Assembly: GCF_002261335.1 (NCBI RefSeq)
Contig: NZ_NEVL01000002.1
Location: 620,001-684,000, forward strand
Origin: Bordetella genomosp. 1
GTDB lineage: Bacteria; Pseudomonadota; Gammaproteobacteria; Burkholderiales; Burkholderiaceae_B
Length of the DNA: 64,000 nucleotides
Direction: 5' to 3'
Made by a program: the position numbers and the translations under genes. Under the pieces are notes generated by a model. It did no database searches. It saw nothing but the letters and a program-made list of their open reading frames with translations, and was not told the DNA's origin. Shown piece by piece: positions 34,647-42,808 of the stretch (positions are counted from its first letter, which is position 1; each line of letters begins with the position of its first letter).

Positions 34647-35477
34647 ATGATCTATCCCCCATCCCCCACGCCGGCCTACAAGGTGCCGCTGCCGGCGCAG
34701 GCCCATCCCGAGCAGCTGCGCGGCGATCCCGATTTCATGCAGACGCTGGCGCGCGGCCTGCACGTGATCCGCGCGTTCGGCGAGCGGCGCCAGCCCCAGA
34801 CCGCGGCCGAGCTGGCGCGCCGCGCCGGCCTGTCGCGCGCGGTCACGCAGCGCTGCCTCTACACGCTGGTGGCGCTGGGCTACGCCGAGCAGCACGACCG
34901 GCACTACGTGCTCACGCCGCTGATCCTGAGCCTGGGCCACGCCTACTTCGCGTCCACCCCCTTCGTGTCGCTGGCACAGCCGGTGCTGGAGGAGCTGAGC
35001 GCGGCCGTCAACGAGACCTGCGCGCTGGCCATCATGGAGGGCAACGAGATGATGTATCTCGCGCGCTCCGAGGTGCATCGCATCCTCGCGACCTCGCTGG
35101 GCCTGGGCAGCCGGCTGCCGGCCTATTGCACCGCCATCGGCCGCATCATGCTGGCCCAGCTCACGCCGGTCCAGCTGGCGCGCTATCTCGAAGAGGTCGA
35201 GCTCAAGCCCTACACGGAATACACGGTGGTCCAGCGCGCGCGCCTGTGCGCCGAGCTCGAGCAGGTGCAGCGCCAGGACTACGCCATCGGCGACCAGGAG
35301 CTCGAGCTCAACGTGTGCGCGATCGGCGTGCCGGTGCGCAGCGCCAGCGGCAAGGTGGTGAGCGCGATCAACGTGAGCCTGAAGACCTCGCGCCCGCAGC
35401 TCGACCGCCTCACGCACGAGATCCTGCCGGCGGCGCGGGCGGCGGCGGACAAGATCGGGCGCTTCCTGGTGCTGTAG
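34647..35477 (+). CDS. IclR-family transcriptional regulator (PcaR-like), 276 aa
   Basis: This is a winged-helix regulator with a small-molecule binding domain. The DNA-binding part is QTLARGLHVIRAFGERRQPQTAAELARRAGLSRAVTQRCLYTLV (about residues 30-75) and the effector domain starts near residue 95. YLEEVELKPYTEYTV and DQELELNVCAIGVPV are typical of the PcaR/PobR branch, and the position behind a CoA transferase pair suggests control of that module. ATG 34647 follows GTGGAGA; the open frame upstream runs through the tandem repeat and is not used. Confidence 0.88.
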   Translation: MIYPPSPTPAYKVPLPAQAHPEQLRGDPDFMQTLARGLHVIRAFGERRQPQTAAELARRAGLSRAVTQRCLYTLVALGYAEQHDRHYVLTPLILSLGHAYFASTPFVSLAQPVLEELSAAVNETCALAIMEGNEMMYLARSEVHRILATSLGLGSRLPAYCTAIGRIMLAQLTPVQLARYLEEVELKPYTEYTVVQRARLCAELEQVQRQDYAIGDQELELNVCAIGVPVRSASGKVVSAINVSLKTSRPQLDRLTHEILPAARAAADKIGRFLVL

Positions 35478-35581
35478 GGCAGGGGCCGGACGCCGGACTT
35501 GCCCGGCGCGTGCGGCAGCGGGCCCCGTGCGCCTGGCCAGCGTCCGCGGGTTTCCCCGGGATGGCGAAGGCGGGCTCACAA

Positions 35582-35611
35582 AAGTAGGATGTCCAACAAC
35601 CTACAAGTAGG
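35582..35611. promoter_or_regulatory. Candidate operator upstream of the CaiB-GntR operon
   Basis: AAGTAGG occurs twice (35582-35588 and 35605-35611) and GTAGG (35584-35588) pairs with CCTAC (35600-35604) around ATGTCCAACAA. The block lies 100 bp before the CaiB-type gene in an otherwise GC-rich stretch. It could be the site of the GntR regulator encoded by the second gene of that operon. Confidence 0.4.
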
Positions 35612-35710
35612 GGTGCCGCCGCCCAGGCCGGCGCGACGCGACCCGGAGTCCTCCGGGCCGCGCGGGCAGGCCGGCGGCAACCCCCGAGAACATTCCGGAG
35701 ACCTGGCTTC

Positions 35711-36889
35711 ATGATCTACGCCCCGCTCGATCGTTTCGTCGTGCTCGACCTCACCCGCGTGCGCTCCGGCCCGGCCGCCGTGCGCCAGTTCGCCGATTGG
35801 GGCGCCGACGTGATCAAGATCGAGGAACCCACCCAGGTGAAGGACGACAAGCCGGGCGGGGCGGCCAAGTTCAGCGATTACCAGAACACCCATCGCAACA
35901 AGCGCAGCCTCACGCTCAACCTGAAGCAGCCCGAGGGGCTCGCGGTGTTCATGGAACTGGTCAAGCGGGCCGACGTGCTGGTCGAGAACTACCGGCCCTC
36001 GGTGAAGGCCAAGCTCGGCATCGACTACGCCTCGCTGGCCAAGGTGAATCCGCGTCTGGTCTATGCGAGCATCTCCGGCTTCGGCCAGGACGGCCCCTAC
36101 GCCGACCGGCCCGGCCTGGACCAGATCGCGCAGGGCCTGGGCGGCCTGATGTCGGTGACCGGCGACGCCGATCGCGGCCCGATGCGCGCCGGCATCCCGG
36201 TGGCCGACCTGAGCGCGGGCCTGTTCGCCGCCATCGGCATCCTCACCGCCTTGCTCGATCGCGAACGCACCGGCGCCGGCCGCTGGGTGCAGACCTCGCT
36301 GCTGCAGGCGCAGGTGTGGATGATGGATTTCCAGGCCACGCGCTGGCTGATCGACGGCGAGGTGCCGGGGCAGTCGGGCAACGACCATCCCACCAGCTCG
36401 CCCACCGGCGTGTATCCCACCGCCGACGGCTACATCAACATCGCCGCCATGGGCTCCAGCATGTTCGCCCGGCTGTGCGACGTGCTGGAGGTGCCGGCGC
36501 TCAAGGACGATCCGCGCTTTGCCTCGGCCGGCCTGCGGGTGGAGAACCGCGGCGCGCTCAATCGCGAGATCATCGCCCGCACCCGGACCCGCGACAGCGC
36601 CGACTGGATCGCGCGGCTGAACCAGGCGGGCGTGCCCTGCGGCCCCATCCTGGGCATGGACGGCACCTTCGAGAACGAGCAGGTGCGCCACCTGCAGATG
36701 ACGCGCCGGGTCGCGCATCCGCAGCGCGGCCCGATCGACATCATCGCGCCTGCCGTGAAGTTCGGCGGCGCCGAGCCGCCGCCGGTCGCGCCCGCGCCCG
36801 AAACCGGCGCCCACACCGATGCCATCCTCGAAGGCCTGGGCATCGATGCGGCCGGGCGCCAGCGTTTGCGCGCGGCGGGCGCGGTGTGA
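35711..36889 (+). CDS. CaiB/BaiF family (class III) CoA-transferase, 392 aa
   Basis: This is a family III CoA transferase that swaps CoA between carboxylic acids. It shows VVLDLTRVRSGPAAVRQFADWGADVIKIEEP, RNKRSLTLNLKQPEG, VLVENYRPSVKAKLGIDY and SISGFGQDGPYADRPGLDQIAQGLGG, where the Asp in GLDQIAQ is the usual catalytic residue. Length is normal. The acid substrate is not identifiable. It is followed by a GntR regulator (38 bp) and an enoyl-CoA hydratase, so the three probably form one acyl-CoA pathway. The ribosome-binding site (GGAGA) is rather far from ATG 35711. Confidence 0.88.
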   Translation: MIYAPLDRFVVLDLTRVRSGPAAVRQFADWGADVIKIEEPTQVKDDKPGGAAKFSDYQNTHRNKRSLTLNLKQPEGLAVFMELVKRADVLVENYRPSVKAKLGIDYASLAKVNPRLVYASISGFGQDGPYADRPGLDQIAQGLGGLMSVTGDADRGPMRAGIPVADLSAGLFAAIGILTALLDRERTGAGRWVQTSLLQAQVWMMDFQATRWLIDGEVPGQSGNDHPTSSPTGVYPTADGYINIAAMGSSMFARLCDVLEVPALKDDPRFASAGLRVENRGALNREIIARTRTRDSADWIARLNQAGVPCGPILGMDGTFENEQVRHLQMTRRVAHPQRGPIDIIAPAVKFGGAEPPPVAPAPETGAHTDAILEGLGIDAAGRQRLRAAGAV

Positions 36890-36927
36890 CACCATCGTGG
36901 CCCTGACCGCCCCTTTGCCGAGACCCC

Positions 36928-37680
36928 ATGGCCCGTCCTGAAACCGTTTCCGATGCCCTGTTCGGCAGCCTCGCGCGGCCCGACAACCTGCCCGACGAGA
37001 TCGCGCAACAGATACGCGAGAAGATCGTCAGCCAGGCGTTCGAGCCGGGCCAGCGCCTGCCCACCGAGCAGGAGCTGGCGCAGCGCTTCGGCGTGAGCCG
37101 CAACGTGGTGCGCGAGGCGATCGCGCGGCTCAAGCTCTCGGGCTACATCGAGACGCGCCGCGGCGTGGGCAGCTTCGTGGCGGCCGACCCCGGCCTGCAT
37201 GCGTTCGAGCTGCTGCCGGCCGACCTGCTGCGCGCCGACGCGCTCGAACACGTGTACCAGCTGCGCGTCGAGATCGAGGCGGGCGCGGCCGCGCTGGCGG
37301 CCCAGCACCGCACCGAGGCGCAGATCGACCAGCTGCGCGACGCGCTCCGGCAGGTCGACGAGGCCAGCGGCGACTGGCGCCAGGGCGCGGCGCGGGCGCT
37401 GGATTTCCACATGGCGGTCTGTCAGGCCTCCAACAACCCGTATTTCGTGCGCCTGCTCTCGCTGTTCGGGCGCGCCATCGGCGACGCCGTGCGCACGCTG
37501 CGCTACTGCAGCACCGGCACCGACCGCGTGACGCAGATCGAGCAGGAGCACCACCGCATCTTCGACGCCATCGTCGCGCGCGACAGCGAGGCGGCACGCG
37601 CCGCGATGCGCGAGCATCTGAGCAATGGCATGCAGCGCCGCCAGGCGCTGCTCAAAGACCAACCCCCGGCCGCCTCCTAG
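36928..37680 (+). CDS. GntR-family regulator, FadR/FCD subfamily, 250 aa
   Basis: The N-terminal winged helix EIAQQIREKIVSQAFEPGQRLPTEQELAQRFGVSRNVVREAIARLKLSGYIETRRGVGSFV (about residues 25-85) is a classic GntR domain. The C-terminal FCD ligand domain (HVYQLRVEIEAGAAALAA, LDFHMAVCQASNNPYFVRLL) binds a carboxylate with help from a metal held by Asp/His residues. It lies between the CaiB-type transferase and the enoyl-CoA hydratase, so it most likely controls this operon. Length is normal. Confidence 0.9.
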   Translation: MARPETVSDALFGSLARPDNLPDEIAQQIREKIVSQAFEPGQRLPTEQELAQRFGVSRNVVREAIARLKLSGYIETRRGVGSFVAADPGLHAFELLPADLLRADALEHVYQLRVEIEAGAAALAAQHRTEAQIDQLRDALRQVDEASGDWRQGAARALDFHMAVCQASNNPYFVRLLSLFGRAIGDAVRTLRYCSTGTDRVTQIEQEHHRIFDAIVARDSEAARAAMREHLSNGMQRRQALLKDQPPAAS

Positions 37681-37700
37681 CGGCCCGTCCAGGAACACAC

Positions 37701-38516
37701 ATGAGCGCCCAACGCATTCTGCAGGACCGCATCACCGAACACCTGATCGTCGAGAAGCGCGGCCCCGCGGGCTGGATCACGTTCAACGACCCGGCTCGGC
37801 ACAATGCGGTGTCGTATGCGATGTGGGAGGGCATTCCGCTGGCGCTGGCCGAGCTCGCCGCCGATCCCGCGATCCGGGTGGTGGTGCTGACCGGCGCGGG
37901 CGAGCGCGCCTTCGTGAGCGGCGCCAACATCTCGCAGTTCGACCAGCTGCGCTCCGGCGAAGAGGCGGTGCAGGCCTACGAGAAAGTGGCCGAGGCCGCC
38001 CAGCTCGCGCTCTACGACTACGACAAGCCCACGCTGGCGCGCATCCGCGGCTACTGCATCGGCGGCGGCCTGAACATCGCGCTGTGCTGCGACGTGCGCG
38101 TGGCCAGCGAAGACAGCAGCTTCGCGATTCCGGCCGGCAAGCTCGGCCTGGGCTATCGCATGACCGCGATCCGCAACCTGGTGCACGCCGCCGGGCCCGC
38201 GGGCGCGCTCGAGATCTTCCTCACCGCCGCGCGCTATCCGGCCGCCGAGGCGCAGGGGCGCGGCCTGGTGCACAAGGTGGTGCCGGCCAGCGGCCTGGAC
38301 GCCGCCGTCGACGACTACGTGGCGCAGATCGCGGCCAACGCGCCGCTCACGCTGCGCGCCGGCAAGATCATGATCCGCGAGATGCAGAAGCTGGCCCCGG
38401 GCGTGGACATGGAAGCCATGACGCGCCTCGTGATGGATTGTTTCGAGAGCAACGATTACCGCGAAGGCAAGCGCGCCTTCGCCGAAAAACGGGCGCCCGT
38501 CTTCACCGGCACCTGA
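37701..38516 (+). CDS. Enoyl-CoA hydratase/isomerase family protein, 271 aa
   Basis: This crotonase-fold protein has WITFNDPARHNAVSYAMW, the first oxyanion-hole segment GAGERAFVSGANISQFDQL, RGYCIGGGLNIALCCDVRVA and the helix after SSFAIPAGKLGLGY. The Glu residues of a true hydratase are not obvious at both sites, so a hydratase, isomerase or hydrolase role remains open. It starts 20 bp after the GntR gene with AGGAACAC. It probably works on the acyl-CoA formed by the CaiB-type transferase. Confidence 0.85.
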   Translation: MSAQRILQDRITEHLIVEKRGPAGWITFNDPARHNAVSYAMWEGIPLALAELAADPAIRVVVLTGAGERAFVSGANISQFDQLRSGEEAVQAYEKVAEAAQLALYDYDKPTLARIRGYCIGGGLNIALCCDVRVASEDSSFAIPAGKLGLGYRMTAIRNLVHAAGPAGALEIFLTAARYPAAEAQGRGLVHKVVPASGLDAAVDDYVAQIAANAPLTLRAGKIMIREMQKLAPGVDMEAMTRLVMDCFESNDYREGKRAFAEKRAPVFTGT

Positions 38517-38561
38517 GTCCCGCGCCGCGCGATCGCGGCGGCCGCATTCCCCCGTTTCACA

Positions 38562-38580
38562 GGCCGGGCGCCGCCCGGCC
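38562..38580. other. Perfect GC hairpin before the second Bug gene
   Basis: GGCCGGGC (38562-38569) and GCCCGGCC (38573-38580) flank GCC. No T-tract follows. It lies 45 bp after the hydratase stop and 158 bp before the Bug gene; the rest of this 222-bp gap shows nothing else. Confidence 0.5.
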
Positions 38581-38738
38581 GGACCGCGCACGTCCGTTGC
38601 GCGGCGCCGGTGGCCGCCCGCGCGGCGCCGGCGCAGGCCGCCGCGAGGCGGCCGGCGGACCGCCCGGGCCGGGCGCGCCAGGCCATGCAGTGCCGATACA
38701 CCCGTCGTACAGAACACAAAACCACACGGAGACAACGC

Positions 38739-39713
38739 ATGAAACGCATCCTGGCAGCCACCGCGCTGGCCTCGGCCCTGGCCGGCGCCACCCCCGCCGC
38801 CGTCGCGGCCTGGCCCGAACAACCGATCCGCATCGTCGTGGGCTACGCCGCCGGCGGCACCACCGACATCCTGGCGCGCGCGCTCGGCGAGGAGCTGAGC
38901 CGCACGCTCAAGCAGTCCATCATCGTCGAGAACAAGGCGGGCGCGGCCGGCAACATCGCGGCCGCCTCGGTGCAGCAGGCCAATCCCGACGGCTACACCC
39001 TCCTGATGGCCACGGTCTCGAGCCACGGCATCAATCCCGCGCTCTACAAGAAGTCGCTGGGCTACGACCCGGTGGGCGGCTTCACGCCGGTCGGGATGGT
39101 GGCCGCCATCCCGCTGGTGCTGGTCGCCAATCCCAAACTCGAGGCCCGCTCGGTGCCCGAGCTCGTGGCCCTGGCCAAGTCCCGGCCCGGCGAGCTGAAC
39201 TACTCGTCGAGCGGCAACGGCTCGCCGGTGCACCTGGCCGGCGCGATGTTCGCGCAGCAGGCCGGGCTGGAGCTGGTGCACGTGCCGTACCGCGGCGGCG
39301 CGCTGGCCAACACCGCGGTGATGACGGGCGAGGCGCAGTTCAGCTTCGCCACCTTGCCGGGCGCGATGCCGCAGGTGAAGGCCAACAACCTGCGGCCGCT
39401 CGCCGTCACCACCACGAATCGCTCGGCGCAACTGCCCGAGGTGCCCACGGTGGCCGAGACACCGGGCTTCACCGGCTACGAGATCAACACCTGGAACGCG
39501 TTGCTCGCGCCCAAGGGCACGCCGCCCGAGGTCGTGAACACGCTCAACGCCGCGATCAAGTCGGCCATGAGCGCGCCCAAGGTGAAGCAGCTGTTCGAGA
39601 AGGAGGGCGCGGTGCCCACCACCACCAGCCCGCAGGAGCTCGCCGTCTTCATCGACGCCGAGCTCAGGAAGTGGGCCGAGGTGGTGCGCGCCGTCAACAT
39701 CCGCGTGGACTGA
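38739..39713 (+). CDS. Bug-family tripartite tricarboxylate transporter substrate-binding protein
   Basis: This is a periplasmic binding protein of 324 residues with a signal peptide (MKRILAATALASALAGATPAAVAA) and the family opening WPEQPIRIVVGYAAGGTTDILARALGEEL. NYSSSGNGSPVHLAGAMF and GFTGYEINTWNALLAPKGTP are further signatures. ATG 38739 follows CGGAGACAACGC. It is the last gene of the CaiB-GntR-hydratase stretch and ends at a bidirectional terminator, so it probably takes up the acid used by those enzymes. Confidence 0.92.
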   Translation: MKRILAATALASALAGATPAAVAAWPEQPIRIVVGYAAGGTTDILARALGEELSRTLKQSIIVENKAGAAGNIAAASVQQANPDGYTLLMATVSSHGINPALYKKSLGYDPVGGFTPVGMVAAIPLVLVANPKLEARSVPELVALAKSRPGELNYSSSGNGSPVHLAGAMFAQQAGLELVHVPYRGGALANTAVMTGEAQFSFATLPGAMPQVKANNLRPLAVTTTNRSAQLPEVPTVAETPGFTGYEINTWNALLAPKGTPPEVVNTLNAAIKSAMSAPKVKQLFEKEGAVPTTTSPQELAVFIDAELRKWAEVVRAVNIRVD

Positions 39714-39727
39714 CGCGCGCGCGCCAA

Positions 39728-39761
39728 GCAAAAGCGCCGCTCGATCGAGCGGCGCTTTTGC
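39728..39761. terminator. Perfectly palindromic bidirectional terminator
   Basis: A 34-bp perfect palindrome: GCAAAAGCGCCGCTCGA and its exact complement meet at 39744/39745, with A and T runs at the two ends. It lies between the convergent Bug gene and ggt and can stop transcription from both sides. Confidence 0.92.
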
Positions 39762-39777
39762 GTCGGGCAGGCGCGGC

Positions 39778-41373
39778 TCAGAAGCCCACGGCCTGGCCGT
39801 CGCGGCGCGAGTCGGAGGCGGCCAGATAGCCACCCTGCGGCAGGCGATGGATCAGCTGGGCCGCGCCGAACTCCAGGCTGTCGACCGGCGCGACGGCGAC
39901 GTTGTGGCCGCGATCGCGCAGCACCTGCACCACGTCGGCGGGCAGGTGCGACTCGACGTTCACGACCGGACCGTTCTCGACGCGGAAGCGCGGCGCGTCG
40001 CTGATGGCCTGCGGGTTCTGGCCGAAGGCGGCCAGGCGCGTGACCACCTGCATGTGGCCCTGGGCCTGCATCGAGCCGCCCATCACGCCGAACGACATCA
40101 CGGGTTCGCCACGGCGGGTGATGAAGGCCGGGATGATGGTGTGCATCGGCTTCTTGCGCGGGCCGACCTGGTTGGCGTGGCCGGGCTTGAGGTTGAAGTT
40201 CAGGCCGCGGTTGTGCAGGCCGATGCCGGTGCCCGGCACGACCACGCCCGAGCCGAAGCCGTGATAGTTGGACTGGATGAACGACACCATGGTGCCGCTG
40301 GCGTCGGCGGCGGTCAGGTAGACCGTGCCGCCCGAGGGCGGGGTGCCGGCGGCCGGCGTGGTGGCGCGGTCCATCGAGATCAGGCGCGAGCGGGCGGCGA
40401 GATAGTCGGGATCGAGCAGATCGGCCGCGCCCACGCGCATGTGGCGCGGATCGGCCACGTGCTCGTGCAGGTCGGAGAACGCCAGCTTCATCGCTTCGAT
40501 GCTGACGTGGTAGTAGTCGGCGCTGTCGCGGCCCATGCCTTCGAGGTCGAAGCGCTCGAGCATGCCGAGCGCCATCAGCGCGGCGATGCCCTGGCCGTTG
40601 GGCGGGATCTCGTGCAGCGTGTAGTCGCGGAAGTTCTGGCCGATGGGCTCGACCCACTCGGCGCGGTGGTCGGCCAGGTCGGCCAGCGTGAGGGCGCCAC
40701 CGGTTTCGCGCGCGAAGTCGGTGATGCGGCGCGCCAGGTCGCCCCGGTAGAAGCTCTCGCCGCCCGATTGCGCGATCTCGCGCAGGGTGCGGGCCTGGGC
40801 CGGGAAGCGCCACCACTGGCCGGCCTCGGGGGCCTTGCCATCGATCAGGAAGGCCTCGGCGAAACCGGGCTCGTGTTGCAGCTTGGGCGCCTGCGTGGCC
40901 CATTGGCGGGCAATGGTGGGCGAGACCGGGAAGCCGTCTTCGGCATAGGCGATGGCGGGCTCGAACAGCTGCGCGAAGGGCAGCTTGCCGAAGCGATCCG
41001 ACAGCGCCTTCCAGCCGGCGATCTGGCCGGGCACGGTGACCGTGCCCCAGCCGGTCGGCGGCATGGCGTCGCGGCCGGCGAAGTATTCCGGCGTCCACGC
41101 GGCCGGCGCCGCGCCACACGAGCTCAGCCCATGCAGCTGGCCGTCATGCCAGATCAGCGCGAACATGTCGCCGCCGATCCCGTTCATCACGGGTTCGACG
41201 ACGGTGAGCGCGATCGCGGTGGCGATCGCACTGTCGACGGCATTGCCGCCCGCCAGCAGCATGCGCAACCCTGCCTGCGCCGCCAACGGCTGGGTGGTGG
41301 CCACCGCATTGGAGGCCAGCACGGGCAGTTTGCGGGAGGCGTAGGGAAGGGTCCAATCGAAAGAGGAAGACAT
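39778..41373 (-). CDS. ggt: Gamma-glutamyltransferase family protein
   Basis: This is an N-terminal nucleophile hydrolase that transfers or hydrolyses gamma-glutamyl groups, or acts on a related amide such as acylated cephalosporins. The 531-residue precursor would self-cleave before Thr350 (GG-TVYLTAADASG, aligning with the TTHYSVVD motif of known enzymes). The large-subunit marks LLAGGNAVDSAIATAIALTVVEP and GGDMFALIW, and the small-subunit marks MQAQGHMQVV and GGSMQ, are present. No signal peptide is visible, so a cytoplasmic place is suggested. A Bug gene lies 32 bp upstream in the same direction, suggesting joint uptake and cleavage. Confidence 0.88.
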   Translation of the reverse strand: MSSSFDWTLPYASRKLPVLASNAVATTQPLAAQAGLRMLLAGGNAVDSAIATAIALTVVEPVMNGIGGDMFALIWHDGQLHGLSSCGAAPAAWTPEYFAGRDAMPPTGWGTVTVPGQIAGWKALSDRFGKLPFAQLFEPAIAYAEDGFPVSPTIARQWATQAPKLQHEPGFAEAFLIDGKAPEAGQWWRFPAQARTLREIAQSGGESFYRGDLARRITDFARETGGALTLADLADHRAEWVEPIGQNFRDYTLHEIPPNGQGIAALMALGMLERFDLEGMGRDSADYYHVSIEAMKLAFSDLHEHVADPRHMRVGAADLLDPDYLAARSRLISMDRATTPAAGTPPSGGTVYLTAADASGTMVSFIQSNYHGFGSGVVVPGTGIGLHNRGLNFNLKPGHANQVGPRKKPMHTIIPAFITRRGEPVMSFGVMGGSMQAQGHMQVVTRLAAFGQNPQAISDAPRFRVENGPVVNVESHLPADVVQVLRDRGHNVAVAPVDSLEFGAAQLIHRLPQGGYLAASDSRRDGQAVGF

Positions 41374-41405
41374 GGATGCTGGAGGGGGAATGAGTCGGTT
41401 GAGGA

Positions 41406-42380
41406 TTATTGCGGGGTGATGCCGGCCTGGTCGATCAGCTTCTGCGTGCGCGGGATCTCCGCCTTGATGAAGGCGGCGAATTCGGCGCGCGTGCCGCCTT
41501 GCGGTTCGGCGCCGGCTTCCGCCAGCTTGTCACGCAATGCGGGCTGTGCCAACACCTTGTTGACGGCCTGGTTCAGGCGATCGAGCACGGGCGCGGGCGT
41601 GCCCGGGGGCGCGACCAGGCCGTACCACGGCGCGATGTCATAGCCGGCGAAGCCCTGCTCGGCGATGGTGGGGATCTCGGGGGCCAGCGCCGAGCGCTTG
41701 GCGTTGGACATGCCAAGCGGGATCAGCGCGCCGCTCTTGGCTTGCGGCAGGCCGGTCATGATGGTGTCGAAGTACATCGACACCTGGCCCGACAGCAGCG
41801 CCGGGATGGCTTCGCCCGCGCCCTTGTACGGCACGTGCAGGATGTCGATGCCGGCCACCGACTTGAGCATTTCGCCGGCCATGTGCGAGGTCGTGCCGGT
41901 GCCGAACGAGGCGTAGGTCAGCTTGCCCGGATTGGCCTTGGCGTAGGCCACCATTTCGGGCAGCGTCTTGAACGGCTGCTTGGTGTTGGCGAGCAGGATG
42001 TTGGGCGTGTAGGCCACCATCGAGATCAGCTCGAACTTGTCGGGGTCGTAGGCCAGGCGCTTCTGCAGGAAGCGGTTGGTGACGATGGCGGCCGGGCCGC
42101 CCATCAGCAGGGTGTAGCCATCGGGTTCGGCGCGCGCGACGGCGGCGCTGCCGATGGCGGCGGCCGCACCCGGACGCGCCTCGATCACGAACGGCTGGCC
42201 GAGTTCCTGCGCCAGCGCGGCGCCGAGCTGGCGCGTGATGAGGTCGGTGGCGGAGCCGGCCTGGAACGGCACCACGATCTTGACCGGGTGTTGGGGCCAG
42301 TCGGTGGCCTGGGCGGCGGCGTGCGCGCTCGCGACCAGGCCGGCGGCCGCGAGCAGCGTCCGGACATAACGGAATTTCAT
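41406..42380 (-). CDS. Bug-family tripartite tricarboxylate transporter substrate-binding protein
   Basis: This is the third Bug receptor in the window: 324 residues with the signal peptide MKFRYVRTLLAAAGLVASAHAAA and the mature opening TDWPQHPVKIVVPFQAGSATDLITRQLG. LTYASFGTGTTSHMAGEML and YDIAPWYGLVAPPGTP fit the family. AGGGG lies 6 bp before ATG 42380. It probably forms an operon with ggt, so its ligand may be a gamma-glutamyl or similar amide compound. A 12-bp palindrome and the GntR gene lie upstream. Confidence 0.92.
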   Translation of the reverse strand: MKFRYVRTLLAAAGLVASAHAAAQATDWPQHPVKIVVPFQAGSATDLITRQLGAALAQELGQPFVIEARPGAAAAIGSAAVARAEPDGYTLLMGGPAAIVTNRFLQKRLAYDPDKFELISMVAYTPNILLANTKQPFKTLPEMVAYAKANPGKLTYASFGTGTTSHMAGEMLKSVAGIDILHVPYKGAGEAIPALLSGQVSMYFDTIMTGLPQAKSGALIPLGMSNAKRSALAPEIPTIAEQGFAGYDIAPWYGLVAPPGTPAPVLDRLNQAVNKVLAQPALRDKLAEAGAEPQGGTRAEFAAFIKAEIPRTQKLIDQAGITPQ

Positions 42381-42808
42381 GGTTTCCCCTGTATATATGA
42401 CTGATTCAAAAGCGAAAAAAGGAACGGCCCGCCTGACAGGACGGCGATGCCGCTCCAGCCGGGATTAGACCGGCGCACCGGGGCCGCGCCTATCGGGGAT
42501 TGCATCTATGGATCACTGGATCCAGTTTATGTTATTTTGCCCTGCAAGGGGTGGGCCTGCGCCTGCGCATCGCAGGCGCGGTCTGCGGCGCGGGCTGCGC
42601 GGCCTGGCGCGCGCCACGCGCCTTCGGTGCTCGCTGCCGCGCCGCGCGCGCCCGCGTGTGTCGTCTGTGGCCCGGGTCGTTGCGCGCACAGATATTTCCG
42701 TCGCCGCGCGCCCGCCCGTGTCGCGCGCCGCGCAAACCCGTAAACTCTGGCCCTCGCGCCGGGGCGGCGTCAGGCCGCGCCCTCACCATCGACAGGAATC
42801 CAAGCGCC
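42381..42808. other. 428-bp divergent region between the Bug-ggt operon and a GntR gene
   Basis: No gene is seen; an in-frame ATG at 42500 extends the GntR frame but lacks a ribosome-binding site and codes Cys/Arg-rich sequence. AT-rich bases at 42381-42420 should hold the Bug promoter. ACTGGATCCAGT at 42515-42526 is a perfect palindrome. Confidence 0.6.
42515..42526. promoter_or_regulatory. 12-bp palindrome, candidate GntR operator
   Basis: ACTGGATCCAGT is perfectly self-complementary, sits in a small AT-rich island (TTTATGTTATTTT follows) and lies between the divergent Bug-ggt and GntR genes. Spacing and symmetry suit a FadR/VanR-type dimer. It lies 135 bp before the Bug start and 283 bp before the GntR start. 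Confidence 0.45.

Noticed and set aside
42500-42808. N-terminal extension of the second GntR regulator from ATG 42500
   Set aside because: It would add over 100 Cys/Arg-rich residues without a ribosome-binding site, and the normal GntR N terminus begins just after ATG 42809.
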